Positions 48,338 to 63,200 are shown, numbered from the stretch's first letter. The stretch is DNA of 64,000 bases from Alphaproteobacteria bacterium (GCA_016869675.1 VGDP01000001.1:170895-234894); one strand, 5' to 3'. The notes: generated by a model not told the origin, from the letters alone. Made by a program: numbers and translations.

Positions 48338-49630
48338 CTACTCAGCCGCCACCGAGCGCGCCGCCTGGAACGCGGCGATGCGCCGTTCCAGCTCGGGGCG
48401 GAAGTGACGGATCAGACCCTGCACTGGCCACGCCGCGGCGTCGCCCAGGGCGCAGATGGTGTGGCCTTCGATGCGCCGGCTGATGTCCTCAAGCATGTCG
48501 ATCTCGGCGGCGTGGGCATCGCCCACCGCCATGCGGTCCATGATGCGCATCAGCCAGCCGCAGCCTTCGCGGCACGGTGTGCACTGGCCGCAGCTCTCGT
48601 GCTTGTAGAAGTGCGCCAGGCGCGCGATCGCCTTCACGATGTCGGTGGACTTGTCCATCACGATCACCGCGGCGGTGCCCAGGCCCGAACGCACCTCGCG
48701 CAGCGAATCGAAGTCCATCAGAACCGTGTCGCAGATCGAGCGCGGGATCAGCGGCACCGATGATCCGCCCGGAATGATCGCCAGCAGGTTGTCCCAGCCG
48801 CCGCGCACGCCGCCTGCGTGGCGCTCGATGAGCTCCTTGAGCGGGATGCCCATCTCCTCCTCGACGTTGCACGGCGTGTTCACGTGCCCGGAGATGCAGA
48901 AGAGCTTCGTGCCGGTGTTCTTCGGCCGGCCGAGCGCGGCGAACCACGCGGCGCCCCGACGCAGGATGGTCGGCACGACGGCGACGGTCTCGACGTTGGT
49001 CACCGTCGTCGGGCAGCCGTAGAGCCCCGCCGTCGCCGGGAACGGCGGTTTCAGCCGGGGCTGGCCCTTGTTGCCCTCGAGGCTTTCCAGCAGCCCGGTC
49101 TCCTCGCCGCAGATGTAGGCGCCGGCGCCGCGATGAACGTAGAGATCGAAGTCGTAGCCCGAGCCGCACGCGTTCTTGCCGATCAGGCCGGCGACGTAGG
49201 CCTCGTCGATCGCGGCGTTCAGCCGCTCGGCCTCACGGTAGAACTCGCCCCGGATGTAGATGTAGCCGGTATGCGCGCCCATGCCGACGCCCGCGATCAG
49301 GGCGCCCTCGACCAGCTTGTGCGGGTCGTTGCGCATGATGTCCCGGTCCTTGCAGGTACCGGGCTCGCTCTCGTCGGCGTTGATGACCAAGTAGGACGGC
49401 CGCCCGTCGGGCGAGGCCCTGGGCATGAACGACCACTTGAGCCCGGCCGGAAAGCCGGCGCCGCCGCGCCCGCGCAGGTCCGACGCCTTGACCTGTTCGA
49501 CGATCCACTCGCGGCCCTTGAGCACCAGGTCCTTGGTGCCATCCCAGTCGCCGCGACCTTGTGCCCCGGCCAGGCGCCAGTCGCCGTCGCCATAGAGGTT
49601 GGTGAAGATGCGGTCGCGATCGGCCAGCAT
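48338..49630 (-). CDS. nuoF: NADH-quinone oxidoreductase subunit F
   Basis: A 430-residue subunit that binds NADH and FMN. Present are [19 protein letters not shown] (FMN loop), [26 protein letters not shown] and the 4Fe-4S motif [13 protein letters not shown] near the C-terminus. ATG at 49630 overlaps the nuoE stop by a single base (TGATG). Confidence 0.96.
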   Translation of the reverse strand: MLADRDRIFTNLYGDGDWRLAGAQGRGDWDGTKDLVLKGREWIVEQVKASDLRGRGGAGFPAGLKWSFMPRASPDGRPSYLVINADESEPGTCKDRDIMRNDPHKLVEGALIAGVGMGAHTGYIYIRGEFYREAERLNAAIDEAYVAGLIGKNACGSGYDFDLYVHRGAGAYICGEETGLLESLEGNKGQPRLKPPFPATAGLYGCPTTVTNVETVAVVPTILRRGAAWFAALGRPKNTGTKLFCISGHVNTPCNVEEEMGIPLKELIERHAGGVRGGWDNLLAIIPGGSSVPLIPRSICDTVLMDFDSLREVRSGLGTAAVIVMDKSTDIVKAIARLAHFYKHESCGQCTPCREGCGWLMRIMDRMAVGDAHAAEIDMLEDISRRIEGHTICALGDAAAWPVQGLIRHFRPELERRIAAFQAARSVAAE

Positions 49631-50214
49631 CAGCGGTTCTTCCCGTCAAGCAGCGTGGCGCGCCCGTGCACAGGCGCGGACGTCTTGCGCCCGACGCGCG
49701 GCCCCGGCGCGCTGGCGCGGTCGTGCGCTAGGTCGTCGAGCAGGCGTTCGGTCGACGCGACGTCGAGATCCTCGTAGTAGTCGTCGCCCACCTGCACCAC
49801 GGGGGCGTTGACGCACGCGCCCAGGCACTCGACCTCGACCAGGGTGAACGCGCCATCGGCGGTGGTGCCACCCACATCGACGCCGAGCTTCTTGCGGCAC
49901 GCGCCTAGCACCTGGTCGCTGCCGCGCAGCCAGCACGGCGTCGTCGTGCACACCTGAACCAGGTGCCGACCGACCGGCTTCAAATTGAACATCGTGTAGA
50001 ACGACGCGACTTCGTAGACCCGGATCGGCGCCATGCCGAGCACGGTGGCCACGTGGTCCACCGCAGCCTGGCTCAGCCAGCCGCCGTTCTGGCGCTGCGC
50101 CAGATCAAGCAGGGCGATCACGGCGCTCTTCTGGCGTCCGGCCGGGTACTTGGCCATGACGTGCCGCGCGCGCTCCTGGTTCGCGGGGCTGAAGGCGAAC
50201 GTCGTCTCGCTCAT
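49630..50214 (-). CDS. nuoE: NADH-quinone oxidoreductase subunit E
   Basis: A 194-residue thioredoxin-like subunit holding a 2Fe-2S cluster. Cysteines are in [12 protein letters not shown] and [11 protein letters not shown], and the helical N-terminal part carries [19 protein letters not shown]. It overlaps nuoD by four bases (ATGA). The last 40 residues are a family-typical variable tail. Confidence 0.95.
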   Translation of the reverse strand: MSETTFAFSPANQERARHVMAKYPAGRQKSAVIALLDLAQRQNGGWLSQAAVDHVATVLGMAPIRVYEVASFYTMFNLKPVGRHLVQVCTTTPCWLRGSDQVLGACRKKLGVDVGGTTADGAFTLVEVECLGACVNAPVVQVGDDYYEDLDVASTERLLDDLAHDRASAPGPRVGRKTSAPVHGRATLLDGKNR

Positions 50215-51389
50215 CGGTCGATCTCGCCGAACACGATGTCGGAGGCGCCGATGATGGCGACCACGTCGGCCAACATGTGGCCCCTGGACATGAAGTCGAG
50301 CCCCTGCAGGTGCGCGAAGCCCGGCGCGCGGATGTGGCAGCGGTACGGCTTGTTGGTGCCGTCGGCCACGAGATAGACGGCGAACTCGCCCTTGGGCGCC
50401 TCGACTGCCGTGTAGGTCTCGCCGGTGGGCACGTGGTAGCCCTCGGTGTACAGCTTGAAGTGATGGATCAACGCCTCCATCGAGCGCTTCATCTCGGCGC
50501 GCGGCGGCGGCGCGACCTTGCGGTTCTCGGTGCGCACCGGGCCGCCCGGCATGCGCTCCAGGCACTGGCGCATGATGCGCAGGCTCTGGCGCATCTCTTC
50601 CATGCGCACGAGATAGCGGTCGTAGCAGTCGCCGTGCCTGCCCACCGGAATGTCGAAGTCCATATGGGCGTAAACGTCGTAGGGCTGCGCCTTGCGCAGG
50701 TCCCACGGCACGCCCGATCCGCGCAGCATCGGGCCGGTGAAGCCCCAGTTCAGCGCCTGCTCGACGCTGACCACGCCGATGTCGACCGAGCGCTGCTTGA
50801 AGATGCGGTTCTCGTTGAGCAGCGATTCCAGATCGGCCAGCACCTTTGGAAACGAATCACAGTAGGCTAGGATGTCCTCGGCCAGGCCGGCCGGCATGTC
50901 CCGCGCCACGCCGCCCGGGCGGAAGTACGCCGCGTGCAGCCGTGCGCCCGAGACGCGCTCGTAGAACTCCATCAGCTTCTCGCGTTCCTCGAAGCCCCAC
51001 AGCATGGGCGTCATGGCGCCCACGTCCATAGCGAACGAGGTCACGTTCAGCAGGTGATTCAGAAGCCGCGTGACCTCGGAGAACAGCACGCGGATGTACT
51101 GGGCGCGCGGCGGCACCTCGATGCCCAGCAGCCGTTCCACCGCCAGGGCGAAGGCGTGCTCCTGACACATGGGCGAGACATAGTCGAGCCGGTCGAAATA
51201 CGGCACCGCCTGCAGGTACGTCTTGTACTCGATCAGCTTCTCGGTGCCCCGGTGCAGCAGGCCGACATGCGGGTCGGCGCGCTCGACAATCTCGCCGTCC
51301 ATCTCCAGCACCAGACGCAGCACCCCGTGCGCCGCCGGATGCTGCGGGCCGAAGTTCATGGTCATGTTCTTGATGGCGACTTCGGTCAT
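50211..51389 (-). CDS. nuoD: NADH-quinone oxidoreductase subunit D
   Basis: A 392-residue subunit related to the large chain of NiFe hydrogenase, forming part of the quinone site. Motifs: [54 protein letters not shown], and [20 protein letters not shown] with the C-terminal [12 protein letters not shown] at 51389 overlaps the nuoC stop by four bases. Confidence 0.96.
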   Translation of the reverse strand: MTEVAIKNMTMNFGPQHPAAHGVLRLVLEMDGEIVERADPHVGLLHRGTEKLIEYKTYLQAVPYFDRLDYVSPMCQEHAFALAVERLLGIEVPPRAQYIRVLFSEVTRLLNHLLNVTSFAMDVGAMTPMLWGFEEREKLMEFYERVSGARLHAAYFRPGGVARDMPAGLAEDILAYCDSFPKVLADLESLLNENRIFKQRSVDIGVVSVEQALNWGFTGPMLRGSGVPWDLRKAQPYDVYAHMDFDIPVGRHGDCYDRYLVRMEEMRQSLRIMRQCLERMPGGPVRTENRKVAPPPRAEMKRSMEALIHHFKLYTEGYHVPTGETYTAVEAPKGEFAVYLVADGTNKPYRCHIRAPGFAHLQGLDFMSRGHMLADVVAIIGASDIVFGEIDR

Positions 51390-51988
51390 GGCGTCGCCTT
51401 CTCGTCGCCGGGCAGCACCGGCGCCTCGCCTTCCCACGGGCTCAGGAAGTCGAAGCTGCGGAACGCCTGGGTCAGCCGCACCGGCTCGTAGACCACGCGC
51501 TTCTGGGCGTCGTCGTAACGCACCTCGACCTTGCCGGTCAGCGGGAAGTCCTTGCGCATCGGGTGGCCGTCGAAGCCGTAGTCGGTCAGGATGCGGCGCA
51601 GATCCGGGTTGCCCGAGAACAGCACGCCGTAGAGGTCCCACACCTCGCGCTCGCACCAGCCGGCCGCGCTGAACACGCCGACCGCGGAGGGCACCGGCGT
51701 CAGCTCGTCGGTCGTGACCTTGACGCGGATGCGGTGGTTATAGCGCAGGCTGAGCAGGTTGTAGACGATCTCGAAACGCTCCGCCCGGTCCGGCCAGTCG
51801 ACGCCGCACACGTCCACGAGTTGCTTGAACAGCAGCCCCGCGTCGTCGCGCAGGTGCGTGAGCACGCGCACCACCGCGTCGCGTCGAACGTCGAGCGCGA
51901 GCTCTCCGTTGGCGACGCGAAAGCCAAGCACGTCGCCTCCCAAGGTCTGGGTCAGCGCGGCGCCGAGTTCGTGGAGCGGATCGGTCAT
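51386..51988 (-). CDS. nuoC: NADH-quinone oxidoreductase subunit C
   Basis: A 200-residue peripheral subunit (30-kDa type). The motif [20 protein letters not shown] with [18 protein letters not shown] is the NuoC signature, and [20 protein letters not shown] lies in the middle. It is separate from nuoD, as in most alphaproteobacteria. It begins eight bases after nuoB ends. Confidence 0.95.
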   Translation of the reverse strand: MTDPLHELGAALTQTLGGDVLGFRVANGELALDVRRDAVVRVLTHLRDDAGLLFKQLVDVCGVDWPDRAERFEIVYNLLSLRYNHRIRVKVTTDELTPVPSAVGVFSAAGWCEREVWDLYGVLFSGNPDLRRILTDYGFDGHPMRKDFPLTGKVEVRYDDAQKRVVYEPVRLTQAFRSFDFLSPWEGEAPVLPGDEKATP

Positions 51989-51996
51989 GACATCGG

Positions 51997-52539
51997 CTAG
52001 CGCAGGATCGTGCCCGTGCGCCGGATCTTCTTCTGCAACTGCAGGATGCCGTAGACCAGCGCCTCAGCGGTCGGCGGGCAGCCCGGCACGTAGACGTCCA
52101 CCGGCACGACCCGGTCGCAGCCACGCACGACCGAATACGAAAAGTGATAGTAGCCGCCGCCGTTGGCGCAACTCCCCATCGAGATGACCCAGCGCGGCTC
52201 GGCCATCTGGTCGTAGACCTTGCGCAGGGCCGGCGCCATCTTGTTGCACAGCGTCCCCGCTACGATCATCACGTCGGACTGGCGCGGGCTGGGCCGCGGC
52301 ACGACGCCGAAGCGATCCAGGTCGTAGCGGCTGCAGTAGGCGTGGATCATCTCGACCGCGCAGCACGCCAGCCCGAAGGTCATCGGCCACAGCGAGCCGG
52401 TGCGCGCCCAGTTCACGAGGCGATCGAGATGGGCGACGACGAACCCCTTGTCGTTGAGCTCCTCGCCGACCTGCGTGGCGAGCGCATGATGCCCGGGCCC
52501 GAGCGCCGTGCTCGGGCCGAGCGGATCGCTCACTCCCAT
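51997..52539 (-). CDS. nuoB: NADH-quinone oxidoreductase subunit B
   Basis: A 180-residue subunit holding the terminal N2 4Fe-4S cluster next to the quinone. The ligand motif [11 protein letters not shown] is followed by [20 protein letters not shown] and the loop [11 protein letters not shown]. It overlaps nuoA by ten bases (52530-52539). The longer open frame upstream is inside nuoA and is not used. Confidence 0.96.
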   Translation of the reverse strand: MGVSDPLGPSTALGPGHHALATQVGEELNDKGFVVAHLDRLVNWARTGSLWPMTFGLACCAVEMIHAYCSRYDLDRFGVVPRPSPRQSDVMIVAGTLCNKMAPALRKVYDQMAEPRWVISMGSCANGGGYYHFSYSVVRGCDRVVPVDVYVPGCPPTAEALVYGILQLQKKIRRTGTILR

Positions 52540-52895
52540 TCCAGCGCTCCCTTGCGCCACTCGTAGAAGAAGCCGATCGTCAGCACGCCCAGGAACACGA
52601 CCATCGACCAGAAGCCGAACGTGCCGATCTCGCCGAGCGAGACCGCCCACGGGAACAGGAACGCGACCTCCAGGTCGAAGATGATGAACAGGATCGACAC
52701 CATGTAGAAGCGCACGTCGAAGCGCTGGCGCGCGTCCTCGAACGCCTCGAAGCCGCATTCGTACGCCGACAGCTTCTCGGTATCCGGGCGCTGCGGCGCC
52801 ACCAGATACGACGCCGCAAGGATCACCAGCGCGAGCGCGGTAGCGATACCGAGGAAGATCAGGATCGGCAGATAATCGGCGAGCAGTTCGGTCAT
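52530..52895 (-). CDS. nuoA: NADH-quinone oxidoreductase subunit A
   Basis: A 121-residue three-helix membrane subunit. The conserved loop [20 protein letters not shown] contains the redox-sensitive Cys of the family, then [20 protein letters not shown] gives the second helix. First gene of the 14-gene complex I operon. A promoter-like site lies 50 to 90 bases upstream, at 52950-52969. Confidence 0.95.
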   Translation of the reverse strand: MTELLADYLPILIFLGIATALALVILAASYLVAPQRPDTEKLSAYECGFEAFEDARQRFDVRFYMVSILFIIFDLEVAFLFPWAVSLGEIGTFGFWSMVVFLGVLTIGFFYEWRKGALEWE

Positions 52896-52949
52896 GGTCC
52901 GTCGATCTCAGGGTTGCCGACGCCGCCGGGGGATCCGGTTCGCGCGCAG

Positions 52950-52980
52950 AGTATACGCCGACGGCGTATCATTCATTCAC
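52950..52980 (-). promoter_or_regulatory. Candidate nuoA promoter with a 17-bp palindrome
   Basis: On the minus strand a TATACT hexamer (52950-52955) looks like a -10 box, with TGAATG 18 bases upstream as a weak -35. The resulting transcript would have a leader of about 48 bases. Over the same bases lies a perfect palindrome, ATACGCCG-A-CGGCGTAT (52953-52969), sitting between and overlapping the -10. This position is typical of an operator. The regulator is unknown. Confidence 0.45.
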
Positions 52981-53064
52981 CCATATCGTTGTGCGCGCCG
53001 CACGGAACCGTCCTGCATCCGCGGGCGCGACACGACTTACTGTCCGTTCCGACCGGGGATCCGG

Positions 53065-53141
53065 TGGCGGGAGCGACGGGGCTCGAACCCGCGACCTCCG
53101 GCGTGACAGGCCGGCGCTCTAACCGACTGAGCTACGCCCCC
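53065..53141 (-). tRNA. tRNA-Asp (GTC)
   Basis: A full cloverleaf on the minus strand with encoded CCA. The acceptor stem pairs GGGGGCG with CGCTCCC, and the discriminator is G73. The anticodon loop CTGTCAC gives GTC between CCGGC/GCCGG stems, and the T-loop is TTCGAGC. All stems pair, so it is complete. Confidence 0.96.
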
Positions 53142-53229
53142 GGACACGACGAGCGGTCCCAATACTCGCACCGGCTCGTTCCGTCAAGCGTCGCCGCGAC
53201 TCGGGACGCCGACGCGAACGACCGACGCG

Positions 53230-53304
53230 TGGTGGGCGATGACGGGTTCGAACCGCCGACCCCCTCGGTGTAAACGAGACGCTCTACCGCTGAGCTAATC
53301 GCCC
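53230..53304 (-). tRNA. tRNA-Val (TAC)
   Basis: A full cloverleaf on the minus strand with encoded CCA. Acceptor arms are GGGCGAT and ATCGCCC, discriminator A73. The anticodon loop TTTACAC gives TAC, flanked by TCTCG/CGAGG stems, and the T-loop is TTCGAAC. It precedes tRNA-Asp in the same direction, 88 bases upstream, so the two may share a transcript. Confidence 0.96.
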
Positions 53305-53398
53305 GACCCGCTCCGGGATCTCATGGGCGCGGGCCACGTCCACACCACGTCGCCGGCACCATAGTCCGTCGAGCGAACCTGCGCCAAGACCAGGGCAC

Positions 53399-53432
53399 AT
53401 CCGGTTGGGGCCCGAGAGCCATCCAACCGGAT
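53399..53432 (-). terminator. Hairpin downstream of hupB, possible terminator
   Basis: A perfect 10-bp inverted repeat, ATCCGGTTGG (53399-53408) with CCAACCGGAT (53423-53432), lies just after the hupB stop. There is no clear T-run on the minus strand, so it may be a weak or Rho-assisted terminator or an RNA-stabilising stem. Confidence 0.45.
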
Positions 53433-53442
53433 GCCCATCTCG

Positions 53443-53721
53443 CTAGCGGCCGTTGACCGCGTCCTTGAGCGGCCTGCCGGCGCGGAACTTTGGCTGCTTC
53501 GACGCCGGAATCTTGATGGTCTGACCGGTCCGCGGGTTGCGGCCCTGCGATGCCGCCCGCTTCGTCACGTGAAAAGTGCCGAAGCCTACGACGCGCACTT
53601 CCTTGCCCTTGGACAGAGCGCCGCTCACCGATTTGAAAACACCGTCAACGGCCTTGGTCGCCTGCGCCTTCGTGAGGCCCGCCGCGTCGGCGACCTTTGC
53701 GATGATGTCGTTCTTGTTCAT
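53443..53721 (-). CDS. hupB: DNA-binding protein HU
   Basis: A 92-residue HU-family nucleoid protein. It starts MNKNDIIAKVADAAGLTKAQ, has GFGTFHVTKRAASQGRNPRT in the beta-arm with the conserved RNPRTG, and ends in IPASKQPKFRAGRPLKDAVN. It bends DNA and helps nucleoid packaging. A strong ribosome site, GGGAGGGGG, precedes the ATG at 53721. The longer open frame is rejected. It directly follows lon in the same direction, a classic arrangement. Confidence 0.95.
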   Translation of the reverse strand: MNKNDIIAKVADAAGLTKAQATKAVDGVFKSVSGALSKGKEVRVVGFGTFHVTKRAASQGRNPRTGQTIKIPASKQPKFRAGRPLKDAVNGR

Positions 53722-53791
53722 GTCAGTATCCCCCTCCCTGCTGGATGATGGATTGATCTCCCAAGTCGGGCATGCTCCCGGCTGCGAAGCA

Positions 53792-53821
53792 AGCCTAAAC
53801 CGCGCTTCCACGTGTCGTCAA
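53792..53821 (-). promoter_or_regulatory. Candidate hupB promoter
   Basis: On the minus strand TTGACG (53816-53821) and TAGGCT (53792-53797) are 18 bases apart, about 70 to 100 bases before the hupB start, within the lon-hupB gap. The -10 match is poor, so this is only a candidate. Confidence 0.3.
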
Positions 53822-53864
53822 CGTCATGCGTGCGGTGTGCGCGCCCGTCGCACGATGCGAAGGT

Positions 53865-56276
<2,412 letters not shown>

Positions 56277-56398
56277 GCTCTGGACCCTTCCTTAAGGCTG
56301 TTCGGGGCGCCCCAGGCGCCCGAGCGGCTGCGCGGGTGCCGGGTGGGGTCGCCCCGGCCCGGTTGTCTCAACGCTAGATGGGCCTTGCGCCGGCGCAA

Positions 56399-57679
<1,281 letters not shown>

Positions 57680-57839
57680 GTCGGCTCCGTCTTGGAATCC
57701 AACGCACCTTTAGCAAGTTAGCCATAACCGCCGCGCCGAGACAACAGTTCGGCCAGCGAAATCCCTGGCCCGGGCGGACCGGGAATCGTCGCCCCGCCGC
57801 CCCGAATTTTCCGTTAAGTCGCGCGGGACCCCGGCGGGC

Positions 57840-58481
57840 CTAGCTCTTGGCCCCTTCGCCCTCGGCCGGGATCGTGCGGTGCGTGATCACGTCGTCGATC
57901 AAGCCGAAGGACTTGGCTTCCGCCGCCGACATGAAGGTGTCGCGTTCGACCTTCTGCTCGATGACGTCCAGCGCCTGCCCGGTATGCTTGACGTAAATTA
58001 AGTTCAGCCGCTTGCGCATCTCCAGGATCTCGCGCGCCTGGATCTCGATGTCGGTGGCCTGGCCTTGGACGCCGCCGGATGGTTGATGGATCATGACCCG
58101 TGCGTGGGGCAGCGCGAAGCGATGGCCTGCCGCGCCGGCCGCCAGCAGCAGCGAGCCCATGGACGCCGCCTGGCCCAGGCACAGGGTCGAGACCTTGGGC
58201 CGGATGTACTCCATGGTGTCGTATATCGCGAGCCCCGCCGTGACCACGCCGCCCGGCGAGTTGATGTATAACGAGATGTCCTTGGTCGGGTTCTCCGATT
58301 CCAGGAACAGCAGCTGGGCGCATACCAGGCTGGCGACGGCGTCGTTCACCGGGCCATTCAGGAAGATGATCCGTTCCTTCAGCAGCCGGGAATAGATGTC
58401 GTAGGCGCGCTCGCCACGGGCCGTCTGTTCGACGACCATGGGGACGAGGGTGTTCATGACGATCTCGTGCCGGTCGCTCAT
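57840..58481 (-). CDS. clpP: ATP-dependent Clp protease proteolytic subunit
   Basis: A 213-residue serine peptidase forming the ClpP barrel. The catalytic triad is visible: Ser107 in [10 protein letters not shown], His132 in VMIHQPSGG and Asp181 in VERDTFMS. Length and the N-terminal part ([20 protein letters not shown]) are standard. It lies 27 bases after tig, so the two are likely on one transcript. Confidence 0.96.
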   Translation of the reverse strand: MSDRHEIVMNTLVPMVVEQTARGERAYDIYSRLLKERIIFLNGPVNDAVASLVCAQLLFLESENPTKDISLYINSPGGVVTAGLAIYDTMEYIRPKVSTLCLGQAASMGSLLLAAGAAGHRFALPHARVMIHQPSGGVQGQATDIEIQAREILEMRKRLNLIYVKHTGQALDVIEQKVERDTFMSAAEAKSFGLIDDVITHRTIPAEGEGAKS

Positions 58482-58508
58482 CGATCGCTGCGCTGCTCCA
58501 GGAAGCCC

Positions 58509-59942
58509 CTACTGATCCGCCTTGGCCTCGGCCGCGTCCTCGTCCGGGTCGCGCAACAACTCGTCCGTCGTCACGACCTTGTCGGTGATCTTGGCCAGGC
58601 CGAGGATGTGGTCTACCACCTTATCCTCGAACAGCGGCGCGCGCAGTTCATGAATGGCGTTGGGGTTCTTGGTGTAGAACTCGAACACCTTCTGCTCCTG
58701 CCCGGGGAACTGCCGGGCGCGCGTGATGATCGCCCGGTTGATCTCCTCGGGCGTCACGTCGATGCTGTTGCGCCGCCCCACTTCGGCCAGCAGCAGGCCC
58801 AGCCGGACCCGGCGTTCGGCGATATCGCGGTACTCGGCCTTCAGCTTGGCGGTCTCGGCGTCGGCGGCGGCTGGCGCGGGATGATCGTGCCCGTGGTCAT
58901 GCGCGTGACCATGGTCGTGATCATGATGGTGGTGATGGCCATCGTGGGTGTGATCGTGCGCGGCCGTGTCGCGGTTCCGCTCCGCCTCGACCTGGCGCCA
59001 GATGGCCGCGAATTCCACGTCCACCATGCCGGGCGGGACGTCGAAGCGGTGGCGCGTGGCCAGCGCGTCCAGCAGCGCTCGCTTGACCCTGGCCCGGCTG
59101 AACGTGCCGTAGTCATCGGCCAGACGCTTGCGCAGGTCCTCGCGCAGCGCGGCCAGCGAGTCCAGGCCCAGCGCCTCGGCGAACTTGTCGTCGGCCGCTA
59201 GTGCCTCGGCCACCCGGACGTCCTTGACGGTGACCTGGAACGCGGCGGTCTTGCCTCGCAGGTTCTCGGCCGGGTAGTCGTCTGGGAACGTCACGTCGAC
59301 CGCGAAGGCGTCGCCCGTCTTGCGATCGCGCAGGGCGCCGTCGAGCGCCGGCAGCAGCTGGCCGCCGCCCACCTTGACCGCCTGGTCGGTTCCCGACCCG
59401 CCGGCGAACGCCTCGCCCCCAATGGTCCCGGCGAAGTCGATAACGATCTGGTCGCCGTCCTGCGAAGCGTGGCCCTCGGGTGCCGCGGCATATTTGCGGT
59501 TGCGTTCGACCAGCCGTTCGAGCGCGCGGTCGACCTGATCGTCGCCGATCTCCACCACGGGGCGATTCAGCGCGATCTCGGCGAAGTCGCCCGGCTCGAT
59601 CTCGGGCAACACCTCGATCTCCATCTCGTACTCGAGGTCGGCGCCTTCGCTGAACTGGGTGATCTTGATGCGCGGCCGCAGCGCCGGGCGCAGGCCCCGC
59701 TGCTCCATCACCTTGGTCGAGGACTCGCCGACGACCTCCTCCAGCGCCTCGCCAAGCACCTGGGAGCCGAAACGCTGGCGCAGCAGGTTCAGCGGCACCT
59801 TGCCGGGTCGGAAGCCGGGCAGCCGCGCCGTCTGCTGCAGCTTGGCCAGGCGCCCGGCGACGCGGTTCGCCACGTCGGACGCGGGAATGACGACCTTCAG
59901 CTCCCGGCTGAGGCCCTTCGAATCGCTCTCGTTCACTTGCAT
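58509..59942 (-). CDS. tig: Trigger factor (ribosome-associated chaperone) with a His-rich loop
   Basis: A 477-residue trigger factor with an N-terminal ribosome-binding domain (the GFRPGKVP signature), a PPIase domain (about residues 150-240, with GDQIVIDFAGTIGGEAFAGG) and a C-terminal helical domain. An insertion at about residues 328-354 is unusual: 15 of 27 residues are His, the rest mostly Asp and Gly. I chose the ATG at 59942 (MQVNESD) because GGAG lies six bases upstream; the ATG two codons earlier would have the site too close. Transcribed as tig-clpP-clpX-lon. Confidence 0.94.
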   Translation of the reverse strand: MQVNESDSKGLSRELKVVIPASDVANRVAGRLAKLQQTARLPGFRPGKVPLNLLRQRFGSQVLGEALEEVVGESSTKVMEQRGLRPALRPRIKITQFSEGADLEYEMEIEVLPEIEPGDFAEIALNRPVVEIGDDQVDRALERLVERNRKYAAAPEGHASQDGDQIVIDFAGTIGGEAFAGGSGTDQAVKVGGGQLLPALDGALRDRKTGDAFAVDVTFPDDYPAENLRGKTAAFQVTVKDVRVAEALAADDKFAEALGLDSLAALREDLRKRLADDYGTFSRARVKRALLDALATRHRFDVPPGMVDVEFAAIWRQVEAERNRDTAAHDHTHDGHHHHHDHDHGHAHDHGHDHPAPAAADAETAKLKAEYRDIAERRVRLGLLLAEVGRRNSIDVTPEEINRAIITRARQFPGQEQKVFEFYTKNPNAIHELRAPLFEDKVVDHILGLAKITDKVVTTDELLRDPDEDAAEAKADQ

Positions 59943-60276
59943 GGACATCTCCGCGTCCCGAACCCGAGGCGGACCGCGGACCCTCGCGCCGACGGCGAAG
60001 CGACCCACGTAGCCAGTTTCGTTCGGCCGGTCAAGCTTGGCGCGGCCGGACCCCGAAACAAGGGTTGCGGCCGTCACCCGCATGGCCAAAGGTGATCGCC
60101 TGAATGTGGCGCACCAGGCGCAAGGACGCCGTGCGCTATCTGAAGCCCAAGTCCCAGACCGTCGGGCGGCGCGACGAGGCGCCCCGCTACATCGGCCATT
60201 CGTGATCGCCCGGAGCGCCGCCTTGGCGGCTCTGCCGGCGCGGGCCGCACGCGCTTAACGGCCCTAGGGACGCTCA
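59943..60276. other. Intergenic region between tig and the cyclase remnant
   Basis: A 334-base stretch with no recognised gene. It holds a 33-codon frame at 60104-60205 (MWRTRRKDAVRYLKPKSQTV to RYIGHS) without a known match or a clear ribosome site. Divergent promoters for tig and the cyclase gene are expected here; none stands out. Confidence 0.35.
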
Positions 60277-63200
60277 GTGCGCTGTTCCGCCTGTCAAGCC
60301 GACAACGACGGCCGCCGCCGCTTCTGCCGCGCCTGCGGCGCGGCCCTTCCCACGCCCTGCCCGGCCTGCGGGTTCGCCAACCGGCCGGACGACGCTCCGT
60401 CACCGTGCTGTTCGCCGACCTGTGCGGTTCGACCGACCTGGCGAGCCGGCTCGACCCTGAGGACTACTGCGATCTGGTCGGCCGCGTGCTCGACGCGATC
60501 GATGCCGAGATCGAGGCGCACGGCGGCACCGTCGACAAGCACCTGGGCGACGGCGCCATGGCCCTGTTCGGCGCGCCGGTCGCCCACGACGACGATCCTC
60601 TGCGGGCCGTCCACGCCGCCGCGGCGATCCACCGGCGCGTCGCCGCCCTGGCCCAGGACGCCACGATGGTGCTGGCGGTGCACATCGGCATCGCCGTCGG
60701 CGACGTGGTCGCCGGCGGGGTCGGACGCACGGGGCACGCCGGCTACACGGTGGTCGGCGAATCGGTCAACGTGGCGGCGCGCCTGCTCGAACTCGCCGGC
60801 CCCGGCGAGACGCTGCTGAGCCAGGACGTACACGAGCGTATGCAGGGGCGCGTCGCGCTGACCGAGGCCGGCTCGGTCACGCCGGCGGCCTGACGCGCGC
60901 CATTCGCACCTGGCGCCTCGGCGGCGCGATCGAGAGCCACGTCGCGCCCGTTGCTTCCCCTTTCGTCGGGTGATCCGCCGAACTCGGGCAGACATGCGCC
61001 GTCCTCGACGCCAGCCGCGCCGGCGCCGGTCAGATCGTCGTCGTGCGCGGCGAGGCCGGCATCGGCAAGAGCCGACTCGTCGAGCGGCTGGTCGAGGACG
61101 CGCGGGCGCGCGGCTACGCCGTGCACAAGGCCTTGGTGCTCGATTTCGGCACGGGCAAGGGCCAAGACGCGATCCGTGCCCTGGCCCGCGGCTTGGTCGG
61201 CACGCCCGCCGGCTCCGGCAAGACCCAGCGCACTGATGCGGCGGTCGCCGCCCAGCAGGCCGGGTGGCTGGCCGACGTCGACCAACCTCTGCTCGACGAC
61301 CTGCTCGACCTCGGGGCCGCCACGGGGCGCAAGGCCCTGGTCGAGGCCATGGACCCGGCGACCCGGGTGGCGCGGCGCCGTGCCGTGTTGACCGCGCTTC
61401 TGCGCGGGGCCAGCGCCGCCCAGCCGTGCCTGATCGTGGTCAAGGACGTGCACTGGGCCGACGGCCCAACGCTCGCCGATATCGCGGCCCTGGGCGCCGC
61501 GCTGGGGTCACTGCCGGCCGTGCTGGTGCCGACCACGCGGCTGGACGGCGATCCGCTGACGCCGGCCTGGCGCGCCGGCCTCGGCACGACGCCGTTGACC
61601 ACGCTGGACCTCCGCCCGCTCAGCCGGCACGAGGCGGCGGACCTGGCGCGCACCATCGCCCGGTCGAACGTGGCGCTGGTCGACAACTGCGTCGCGCGTG
61701 CCGAGGGCAACCCGCTGTTCCTCGTGCAGCTCCTGCACCACGCCCACGATCTCGCCGGCGATCAGGTTCCCGGCAGCATCCAGAGCCTGGTGCTGGCCCG
61801 CGTCGATCGCCTGGCCCCGGCCGACCGGTCGGCGTTGCAGACCGCCTCGATCCTCGGCCAGCGTCTCGCGCTGGATGCCCTGCGCCATCTGGCGGGCGAC
61901 CCGGGCTACGACCCTGCGCCGCTGCTCGGCGCGGGGCTCCTGCGCTCCGACGGAGCCGCGCTCATGTTCGGCCACGCGCTGATCCGCGACGGTGTCTACG
62001 GCTCGCTCCTGCGCGCCCGGCGCCGCGAACTGCACGACCGGGCCGCCGCTTGGTTCGCCGAGCGCGACGCGGTCCTGCGCGCCGAGCACCTGGCGCGCGC
62101 CGGCAGCCCCGAGACGGCCACGGCCTACCTCGAGGCGGCCGAGGGCGCGGCGCGCGTCGCGCGGACGGAACGGGTGCTTGCCCTCGCCGAGGCCGGGATG
62201 GCGGCCGCCGCCACGGACGAGGATCGCTGCCCCCCTGGCGCTCGTGCGCGGCGACGCGCTGATCGATCTCGGCCGGGTGGCCGAGACGACGGATGTCTAC
62301 GGCGTGGCCCCGGCGGTCGCCGACCCGAGCCTTCGCGCGCGCCGTCTGCTCGGGCTCGCCAACGCCCGCCGCATCGCCGACGACCTGGATGGTGCGTTCG
62401 CCCACGTCGACGCGGCCGAACCCATCGCGAGGGCGGCCGGGCTCCTGGCCCTGCTCGCCCGCGCCGAGAGCCTGCGCGGCAATCTGCATTTTCCGCGCGG
62501 CGAGCCCGCGGCGTGCATCGCCGCGCACGGCCGCGCGTTGGAGGCGGCGCGCGCCGCCGGCTCGGTCGAGGACCAGGTGCGCGCGCTGGGCGGCCTGGCC
62601 GACGCGGCCTATGCCGACGGACTGCTGATCTCCGCCCGGCGCCATTTGGAGACCTGCCTGGACCTGTGCGCCCGGCACGGCCTGGTGCGCATCGAGGCGG
62701 CCAACCGGCCGATGCTGGCGATCGCGCTGTTCAGCGACCTCGACTTCCCCACCGCCCGCGAGGCCGCCGAGGCCGCCGTCGCCTTGGCACGCCGCATCGG
62801 CTACCGGCGCGCCGAGCTGATCGCGACCCACGCATTGCACCTGCTGTGCTTCGTGACCGGGGACTTGGTCCCCGCCGAGGCCCACGCGGAGGCCGCGATC
62901 GCGCTCGCGCGCGACCTGGGCTCGGGGCGCTTCGAGTACGAGGGGCTGGCCATGCGCGCGGAAGCGCGCGCGATTAAGGGCGACCGTGCCGCGGCCCGCG
63001 CCGATATCCGCGCGGCCTTGGCGCTCGGGCGCTCGGCGGGCATCGCGTACTGGGGTCCGAGCGTGCTCGCCTGGGCGGCGCTGCTGAGCGACGACGCGGC
63101 CGAGGCGCAAGGGTTCCTCGACGAAGGCGAGGCGCTGCTCGACGCCGGCTCGCTCAGCCACAACCACATCTTCTTCGCGGCCGCGGCCATCGACGCGGCG

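Noticed and set aside
60104..60205. A 33-codon ORF between tig and the cyclase gene
   Set aside because: No ribosome site, no known match and no overlap with a neighbour supports it.
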